Assembly (NCBI RefSeq): GCF_003573695.1
Contig: NC_039364.1
Location: 65,740,256 to 65,804,255 of the forward strand
Length of the DNA stretch: 64,000 bases
From: Papaver somniferum
Taxonomy: Eukaryota > Streptophyta > Magnoliopsida > Ranunculales > Papaveraceae
Reading direction: 5' to 3'
Of the stretch, positions 57,169 through 64,000 are shown in pieces. The notes under the pieces were generated by a model, which saw only the letters and a program-made list of their open reading frames with translations, did no database searches and was not told the origin of the DNA. The translations under genes and the position numbers were made by a program. The first letter of the stretch is position 1. Every line of letters begins with the position of its first letter.

Positions 57169-58523
57169 CTGGCTAAATTGGGGCTTATGCCATTTAATTG
57201 GGGCCTATGAATTTTTTCATCCATCTCATAAAAAATGATAAGGGGTGTCTAAGTTTGATGAAATTATCATTTTACCCTCTATCAAATATTAATACTACTA
57301 ATTTGTCCCCATCAAATCCCAATCATAAAATTAAAAACTAAAATCAAAATCATAAAACTAAAATCATAAAATTAAAAACTAAAATCAAATTCAAATTCAT
57401 TTCCATCTCCACTTCAACTGATTCTTCTTCTTTTCTTCTCAACCCAATCCTATGAACTAGGTTTTAGTAACGTAAAATTGCTCAAAAATTGAAAATTTTG
57501 AAATCAAATTTTTCCTGGTTTATCAGAATCGGTTAACGTTAATGTATATGTGATCCGATTACAAATAGAAACGGTATATGTTCATGCCCACAAAGACCGA
57601 TTGTCCTTGATATGTTTTCTGGTTCGAGAAATTTGAACCAGAATCGGATTACATTACCACTTATAAAAACTGATTGTTGATGTATAGTGTTAGAATCGGA
57701 TTTTATATGTGTGTCGAGTAAACCGATTGTTGTTCTCAATTTTTCTGTATCTTTTTTTGTTAGAATCGGATTACATGAGCACTTTTATAAACCGATTCCT
57801 GTTATGCAATGTTAGGAATCGGTTTTTATACATGTATCGTGTAAATCGATTCTGGTTAACCCATTCTTTTTCAGTGATAAAATGAGTATGAAATCATACT
57901 CGATTTCATTTCGATTACAAATGAAAATGAAAATAGTTATGTACTCGAATTGAAAACGAGTATAACTTTATACTCGAATTGAATACGAGTACAACTTCTT
58001 AAACGATTTGAAATCGAGTATGAAGTCATACTCATTCTTAACTCGGGTATAAAAATGAATTTTAATTTTATTTAATGTTTAACAACACATAAGCTACATA
58101 TATTTATTTATTTTTACCCACAGTCGGTTTATGTTCATGTCCATATAAACCGATTCTGGATAATCGGTTGATTTTCATATCCATATAAACCGATTCTGGG
58201 TAGAAGCAAGTTTCAAAAACTCTCTGCATGTTTTTGAGGTTATAATCGGTTGATACCAATGACAATATAAACCGATTCTGAGTTGGTGTTCTTCAAAAAA
58301 AAATCAAATTTTAACATATTCAGATGATTCATTAACACAAGTTAATTTCACATATAACACGAAATTTTATCACTAATTATCCAAATTAACAATAATTAAT
58401 CAGGGATAATTTTGCCATTAAAAAAATAATTGGTTAAGGGGTTTTTCATTTTACTTCAAAATGTTTCTTTATTGTCACGTAGTGATAGACTCAAATTAAT
58501 TCCTATAGGCCCAATTTAGCTAG
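57169..58523. mobile_element. Probable Mutator-type MITE upstream of the phosphatase gene
   Basis: Left end CTGGCTAAATTGGGG and right end, reverse complemented, CTAGCTAAATTGGGC form inverted ends. Similarity extends inward (GGGGCCTATGAATT versus GGCCTATAGGAATT). Imperfect 10-base flanks GATTTATATT (57159-57168) and GATTTATGTG (58524-58533) fit a decayed 9-10-base target duplication. There is no transposase. The interior has many AATCGG...CCGATT pairs (57530-57860, 58120-58285) and ACTCG/CGAGT-rich repeats (57890-58050). Confidence 0.6.
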
Positions 58524-58732
58524 GATTTATGTGTTGTTTAATTTAATCGGTACGCCTGAAAGGACTGTAATAATTAAATGAGAGACGGCTTTGTGTAGAT
58601 ACAAACAATGTTATACTACTAGTTTTTGTAAGAATAAAAACTGAGAATAAAATCAAGTGGCCAGGATAGAGTCCTTTACTTTTACCCTCTCCGAGACGCC
58701 TGTCTTTTGATAATTTCTCATCCATCTTCCAC

Positions 58733-58739
58733 TATAAAT
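58733..58739 (+). promoter_or_regulatory. TATA box of the PAP29-like gene
   Basis: TATAAAT 50 bases before the chosen ATG, after a pyrimidine-rich stretch, gives a short 5' untranslated region. The MITE ends 210 bases upstream. Confidence 0.5.
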
Positions 58740-58788
58740 GAACATAAAGTTTGTTATCAGTTTGGAATCCAAAACGAAAACTGAAAAA

Positions 58789-60997
58789 ATGGGTCTATCG
58801 AAAAAGTCTTATCTTTCTTTCTCTCTCGTCCTCTTTTCCACCATATTTGTTTTAGAATCAGTATCTCCTGCTACTTCACCTTTACTTAAGTTTAAAAATG
58901 GAGAATTTAAGATTTTGCAAGTTGCGGACATGCATTATGCTGATGGAATTACAACACCATGTGAAGATGTTCTGGAGATGAAGGGTTGTTCTGATCTTAA
59001 TACCACTGCTTTCATTAACAGAATGATTAAAGCTGAAAAACCTGATCTTATTGTCTTCACTGGTAAATTATTTCATTACCATTCTTTAATTAGTACTTTA
59101 TTTAATTTATGTTTATCACAATTCTTAGAAATGTTTTCCTTACTGTTCTTCAAGTTTTGGAAATTTTTTTCTTCTATTGTTCGAGATTTGAGAATAAGTA
59201 AAATTCAGAAATTAGTGTCACTCCTGCATAATTCTTAATCCTGTTAATTAGCTTTGCTTGCCCAGTTGCCCTTGTTTTATTTGCACTAGGTTTTTACACC
59301 CAGACCCGTATTAAGCACATGTTTCATTGTTTTACTTACCAACTGCATTGGCATGAGCTTGGTTATCATTGTTTTAGTGAATTTTCACCATTTGTTTGGT
59401 TTGACTGAGCAGGAGATAACATATTTGGTCAGGACGCAACTGATGCAGCAAAATCTTTAGATGCTGCATTTGCACCAGCAATTGTGGCAGGTATACCATG
59501 GGCTGCTGTTTTAGGTAACCATGACATGGAATCAACCTTGACCAGAGAAGGGGTGATGAAACATATTGCAGGCATGCAGCTTACTTTATCGCAGTTAAAC
59601 CCTGCATCTGCTGATGTTATTGATGGTTTTGGAAACTATAACCTGGAAGTTGCTGGTGCTGAAGGTTCAAACCTCCAAAACAAGACTGTTCTTAACTTAT
59701 ACTTCTTGGATACTGGAGATTACTCCACAGTTCCTTCCATTGGTGGATACGGATGGATAAAAGCTTCCCAACAGTTTTGGTACCAAAAAACCTCGCTCAT
59801 GCAACAGGTACTGCCTTTAATTATCAAAAACATATTTGACCTTTCATATTTGCCTATTATGCTAAGCTAAGCAATAAATCTTATCACATAAAATTGGACT
59901 AGAATGACAACCATAATAATTAGTATTCTTTTCAGACTAGCCCGTACTAGTCTATTCATGATTAGAAACTTATTGTTATTACATAAATAGTCGCATCCAT
60001 CATTGTTTTCTTATGCAAATGCAGAAAGCTTATATGAGCAAACCGGAACCACAAAAAGCTCCTGCGCCAGGACTAGCTTACTTTCACATACCATTGCCAG
60101 AGTATGAAGACCTTGGATCAAACTTCACCGGCGTGAAAGGAGAGGGGTTAATTAGCTCACCTTTAGTAAATTCAGGTTTTTTCACAACCCTGAGAGATGC
60201 AGGGGATGTGAAAGCCGTCTTCACAGGGCATGATCACTTGAATGACTTTTGTGGTGAGCTAAGTGGTATACATCTTTGTTATGCTGGTGGTTTTGGTTAT
60301 CATGCTTATGGGTTAAAAGGATGGTCTCGAAGAGCAAGAGTAGTGTCAGTGTCTTTGGAAAAAACAAAAACGGGAAAATGGGGAGCAGTTAACACCATTA
60401 GAACGTGGAAGCGCCTCGATGATGAAAATCTTACTACCATTGATCCTCAAGTTCTCTTTGCAGGTAAATAGGTACTCTTTCACAAATATATGTATCCCAA
60501 TTAAGCTAATATTATAGGCGTCTTACTCTAGTTTGTTGGAAGCGCAAGAATAATCAGATGGTTTAACTAGGAACTTATTAGGTTAAAGTTTCAACTATTT
60601 TTCCTTGATACAACCTATCTAGTGTCAAGTTGATTATTTCTATAGCAAGTCTCCAAACATATTGATCCCGTTGGTCTCATTTTCTGGCATTTGGCATCAA
60701 TATCATAGTCTGAAATTGCGAATATTAGAAATTTTAGAAACTCTCTTGTTTGCAGAGTTTGGTCCCTCATCATCTTCTGACTCTTCAACACCATCACCAA
60801 ACTCGTCACCATTTTCGAACTCATCTCCATTACCACTCGACCCCATCCCGACCCCCTCACCTTCATCAAACTCTTCACCAGCACGTACGAACTCATTTGT
60901 GCTACCACTTGTTGCCATCACATTCTTGTCACTACTCTTTCTATTACATGCTAGAAGTGGGTTCCTTTTGGTTCCGGGCTCTCCCTATCAGCTTTGA
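58789..60997 (+). CDS. PAP29: Probable inactive purple acid phosphatase 29-like (metallophosphatase)
   Basis: Exons: 58789-59062, 59413-59807, 60025 onward, with GT-AG introns. If intron 60464-60755 is spliced the protein ends in exon 60756-60997 (449 residues); if not, it stops at TAG 60469-60471 (371 residues, close to Arabidopsis PAP29). ATG 58789 is preferred over 58738 because it opens a typical signal peptide (MGLSKKSYLSFSLVLFSTIF). Metal-ligand blocks are all present: ADMHYADG (Asp47, His49), GDN (Asp93), GNHD (Asn127, His128), FHIP (His244) and GHDH (His292, His294). SGFFTTL and CYAGGFGYHAYG are also family-conserved. It should be a secreted or endomembrane phosphoesterase. 'Inactive' is the family name, based on divergence from canonical purple acid phosphatases; substrate unknown. 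Confidence 0.92.
59063..59412 (+). other. PAP29-like intron 1
   Basis: Donor ACTG|GTAAAT, acceptor GAGCAG|GAGATA. Removal creates the intact motif FTGDNIFG across the junction (phase 1). Confidence 0.9.
59808..60024 (+). other. PAP29-like intron 2
   Basis: Donor CAACAG|GTACTG, acceptor AATGCAG|AAAGCT, phase 0. Removal joins TSLMQQ to KAYMSKPEPQ in frame. Confidence 0.88.
60464..60755 (+). other. Optional last intron of the PAP29-like gene
   Basis: Donor TTTGCAG|GTAAATAG and acceptor TTGTTTGCAG|AGTTTG are both strong, and the phase is correct (G|AG makes Glu). Retention gives a stop three codons later. Splicing adds 78 residues: EFGPSSSSDSSTPSPNSSPF, more Ser/Pro, then a hydrophobic stretch VLPLVAITFLSLLFLL and a 16-residue tail. 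Confidence 0.55.
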
Positions 60998-61498
60998 AAG
61001 GTTTCTCTTTCAAGATTGTTGTTACCAACTTAGCATTTTATTCTGTTAAAGTTTCTACCTTATTGTCAAATGTATCAGAATGTGAACGTTTCCCTTCTTC
61101 CCCCATCAATATGTTACTCTCTTGTAGAAGTTGTCTTAATAATCTAAATGGTCCTATAAATCTCAGTAAAGCCTTGAATCATTTGCGAGTTGAAGCATAA
61201 ACCACAAGGAACTGCACGGGTACTATGTGCTCTTACACCGCTTGATCAAAGATATCAAGTGGAAAACAGTTGTTATTCAAGAAGTTACAGAATCATAATT
61301 AGGAAGAGACGAAGACAACAAAACCATGAAGTTGTTCTTATTTATGCGTCGAACAACAGTGTGTGTAGGACTCTAATTTTGGTTTATACACGGTGTCTAT
61401 TAATTGAGATTTTACTCATTTTCATATTTCCAATGTTAACAGGTAATGCAAAGAAGAGATCGTTGAGAGGAATATGAGGAGGGGCCGTGGGGGCGGTT
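60998..61498 (+). other. 3' flank of the PAP29-like gene
   Basis: Probably 3' untranslated region and downstream DNA. An ORF across 61190-61477 has no recognisable motif and begins in AT-rich flank. GAGGAGGGGCCGTGGGGGCGG at 61475-61496 is a striking purine-rich run just before a candidate LTR start. Confidence 0.4.
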
Positions 61499-61846
61499 TG
61501 TTACATAGTTAACGTATACGATGTTGCATTACATCACAGAATTTCCAAGAAAAAAGAAAAAGTACAGATTAGAAACAACAATGTTGTTAAAGCAATCATA
61601 TAAGAGAAACAATGCAGGTGTTTTACGTTTTGTTCTGTGTTTTGCTTCCTGTTCCATACACCAAGGGAAGCTACTAGGATTATTAGTCCAAGTCAAGTTG
61701 AGTTGACTTGACTATCTGTGTCATATTATACTGGCATAAATACCTCTCCCCTGTCTGGTATCAATACCTCTCCTCTGTCTATGTGTAAGACACCTGATCA
61801 TTACTCTTGTAATAATACAATATATATTTCTTTCATAACCTTTTCA
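61499..61846 (+). repeat. Candidate short copia LTR
   Basis: TGTTACATAG to CTTTTCA, about 350 bases, with ATACAATATATATTTC near the end, followed directly by a decayed tRNA-Met-type primer site. The right edge is supported by the primer site and gag. The left edge is inferred from the TG and could be wrong. Confidence 0.4.
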
Positions 61847-61860
61847 TGATATCATTGATG
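61847..61860 (+). promoter_or_regulatory. Decayed tRNA-Met primer site
   Basis: TGATATCATTGATG in the context TTTCATGATATCA resembles the common copia TTCATGGTATCAGAG, with several changes. Confidence 0.4.
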
Positions 61861-62089
61861 TCCGATCCAGGTGAATTTCCGTGTGATAATTTCTGGAAAA
61901 ATAATCATGAGAGTTTGTCTCTTAATCACATTTCAAGATCAAATATCTTTTCTTGATAACTTTCCGATCATTCAACATTCTTTGATTCCATTTTCTACAA
62001 AATCTTCATTTTCTTGAATTTTTAGGTTAAGAACTCTCAAATTTTATATCTTTTTCTCAACAATTTCAATGCCAAAAACTAAAGGATGA

Positions 62090-62492
62090 ATGAGTAACAC
62101 ATCTATTCCACCGAATCTTACTCAAAATCCATAGACTACGGAGTCAACAACATCATTTTTCAGCTGATGATGATTTCCGTTGATATAGGGGAAAGAATGG
62201 TAATTCTCAACTATTTGTTATGGCGTGATCAATTCTACTCAGTCGTGATCTCGACTGATCTGTTTGGATATGTTGATAGTGAAGTTTCTGAATCACCATC
62301 ACAAATTCTTATTAGTGGTCTTCAACTTGTTAATCCAAGATGGAGTTACTGAAGAGCATCTAGATTAGTTCTACGTTGTTTAAAAGCTACTCTTCCACCA
62401 ACAATTTGTGCTGATGCGCTTGGATTTTTTTCTGCTAGAGAGATTTGGCGGTGTTTTGAAACAACTTTTACAACTTAATTTGGAGCTAGAAG
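62090..62492 (+). pseudogene. Ty1/copia gag N-terminus, cut by an LTR insertion
   Basis: Starts MSNTSIPPNLTQNP, then a TAG. Shifted frames then read NYLLWRDQFYSVVISTDLFG, FGYVDSEVSESPSQ, LVNPRWSY followed by a stop, and RLVLRCLKATLPPTICADAL then FFSAREIWRCFETTFTTQFG. These are the typical copia gag capsid-type blocks. The sequence stops at GARSE, where the minus-strand LTR begins at 62493. At least two stops and one frameshift make it non-functional. It belongs to a different copia lineage from the gag at 36725. Confidence 0.75.
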
Positions 62493-64000
62493 TGAAAAAG
62501 CGGGGGTCTAACAACCACACCCAATAATTCGTTTGGCAATCTGTATGGACTAACTCCAATATACTTTCAAGAGAATCAACTAGACAGTCAGACTCAATCT
62601 TAAGAAAAGTATATCAAAGAGTTATATCTCAATTTCTCAATTCAATCCGCGATCAAACAAATAAGAATTTGCGAACCCGATTGAATATAAGAAATAACTT
62701 GGACGGTATCAAAAACCAATATCCAAGTGTCAATCAATTTAATCAACAACCCAAAGGTCGGATTCACAATTGATTGAACTTGCGTACAACCTGTGATATT
62801 TCAATTATATAAACAAATATAATGCAGAAAAGAAATAACACAGACACCAGAAATTTTGTTAACGAGGAAACCGCAAATGCAGAAAAACCCCCTAGTCTAG
62901 AATAAACATACACTGATTATAAGATGTTACACCAATTTCCTACTACCTATTCAGACTAGATGTAATACCTGCTTCAGCACTAATAAAACTCCTAGCACAA
63001 CACCGATTGTCTTTAGGAATTTTTCTCGTAAATCTTCTAGCAGAAGCCAAGGCTCTCTTTAGAAGATACAACAACACGATTGATACGATTCGATCTTTTG
63101 TTTGCACAGAGTACCGATTTGATTTCCCTTTGGATGTAAATCAAGATTTTGGAAATCTTGTGTCTATTTTGATAAAAACGATTACTAGGTAAAAGTAATA
63201 TCAAAACAAACTTGTAGATTGGGGATTATTATACTCTTCAATAAAGGAAGAGAAACCTAATGATTCTACAACAAGAACAACTAGAATAAATCTAGAGATA
63301 TATTGTTTAAAACTTCTTAAGGATTTTTATGAGATACCTTAATCAAAGTTTTCTTTCTAGCTTCTGACTTCGACTAACAAGTGTTGGTATACGATCGGAA
63401 ACTGAAATCTACCAAAACTTAGGGTTTATGATCAACAACTCTTGAATGGTTTTACATCATAAGAGAAAACCTTAGAATAGACAAGAGATGAAAAACCTAG
63501 ATTACAAGTTGTATAATCAATCACGAAGATTAAATCTAACTCGGCTTTGTGATCCCCAATACAAAGACTTTTATCTCACTCTTGTTCACGAAGAACAGAA
63601 GACATGGAAAACACATTTATGAGCTTACACCAATTTTCCAAAGGGGATAAAAAACGTGTAGCACTCACGAACCCTTTATTTATAGTGAAAGGTAGCTTGA
63701 AAGCTAAGCAAAGCTATTTTCCTTTTTCAAGACTCTTCTAATTTTGGGAGTCTTTCCTAAGTTACAACTCTTGCCAAAATAATTAAATAAATAACAAATA
63801 TTGTATTTATGTGAATAAATCACATTCTAACTTAGGAAGGAATCACAAAAACTTTAATATGGTAATAAAATATGTTAGGATTAATAGCCATCTTGCCTAG
63901 ATAAGGAAACATCACCAATTTGACTAAAAAAAACTTCTAGTCATGCAATTGGGCCCAAGTCCGTGAACCGTTACAAGCAGTCCATGGATTGTTTCCTACT
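62493..64000 (-). repeat. Copia LTR, minus strand, runs off the window
   Basis: Reverse complement ends GACCCCCGCTTTTTCA, the same terminus as the LTRs at 36661 and 43142. It shares their terminal few hundred bases (CATACAGATTGCCAAACGAA, TTAACAAAATTTCTGG). Beyond about 62900 it diverges, so it is a related family rather than the same one. It is inserted in the copia gag. The other end and the target duplication are outside the window. Confidence 0.7.

Noticed and set aside
61190..61477. A 95-codon ORF downstream of the phosphatase gene
   Set aside because: No motif, atypical composition, and located in apparent 3' flank. The AACAG acceptor-like site at its end does not lead to a plausible exon.

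Overview
This window is plant nuclear DNA, most likely from a eudicot with a large, transposon-rich genome. The signs are GT-AG introns, plant-type Ty3/gypsy (Athila- and Tat-like) and Ty1/copia (SIRE-like) LTR elements, a plant L1-type LINE with a zinc-knuckle ORF1, and one spliced host gene close to Arabidopsis PAP29. The species cannot be read from the sequence.

Layout. 1-5955: 3' part of a Tat/Retand-like LTR element on the + strand. It carries an antisense reading frame with its own apparent promoter and leader intron (345-2007) and ends in a 3.6 kb LTR (2311-5955). 5956-12926: minus-strand Athila-like pol remnant. The first element is inserted in its integrase, and a second LTR of the same family, a solo LTR (7785-11433, target duplication ATAAT), is inserted in its reverse transcriptase. 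13126-24008: plus-strand Athila-like DNA made of gag-protease-pol, polypurine tract, one 3.5 kb LTR (19009-22504), a tRNA-Asp primer site and a second gag. 24010-30530: fragments of a copia family and of a second Tat-like family (called M here), joined in both orientations. 30537-47782: an M element whose two LTR copies flank an internal region with a 150-bp-period minisatellite. A gag-only copia element (34290-43142, target duplication CTGAT) is inserted inside M. 47783-52060: a minus-strand LINE truncated by M. 53173-53643: a hAT-type MITE. 57169-58523: a probable Mutator-type MITE. 58733-60997: the only convincing host gene, a PAP29-like metallophosphatase with an optional Ser/Pro-rich, membrane-anchor-like last exon. 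61499-62492: start of another copia element (LTR, primer site, gag), cut by a minus-strand copia LTR that runs off the window.

Almost everything is mobile-element DNA in successive layers. Target-site duplications and broken reading frames allow ordering. The LINE is older than M, which is older than the gag-only copia. The minus-strand Athila copy is older than both LTR-family insertions in it. The pol frames carry nonsense, frameshift and active-site changes and look dead. The PAP29-like gene is intact in splice phase and in all metallophosphatase motif blocks.
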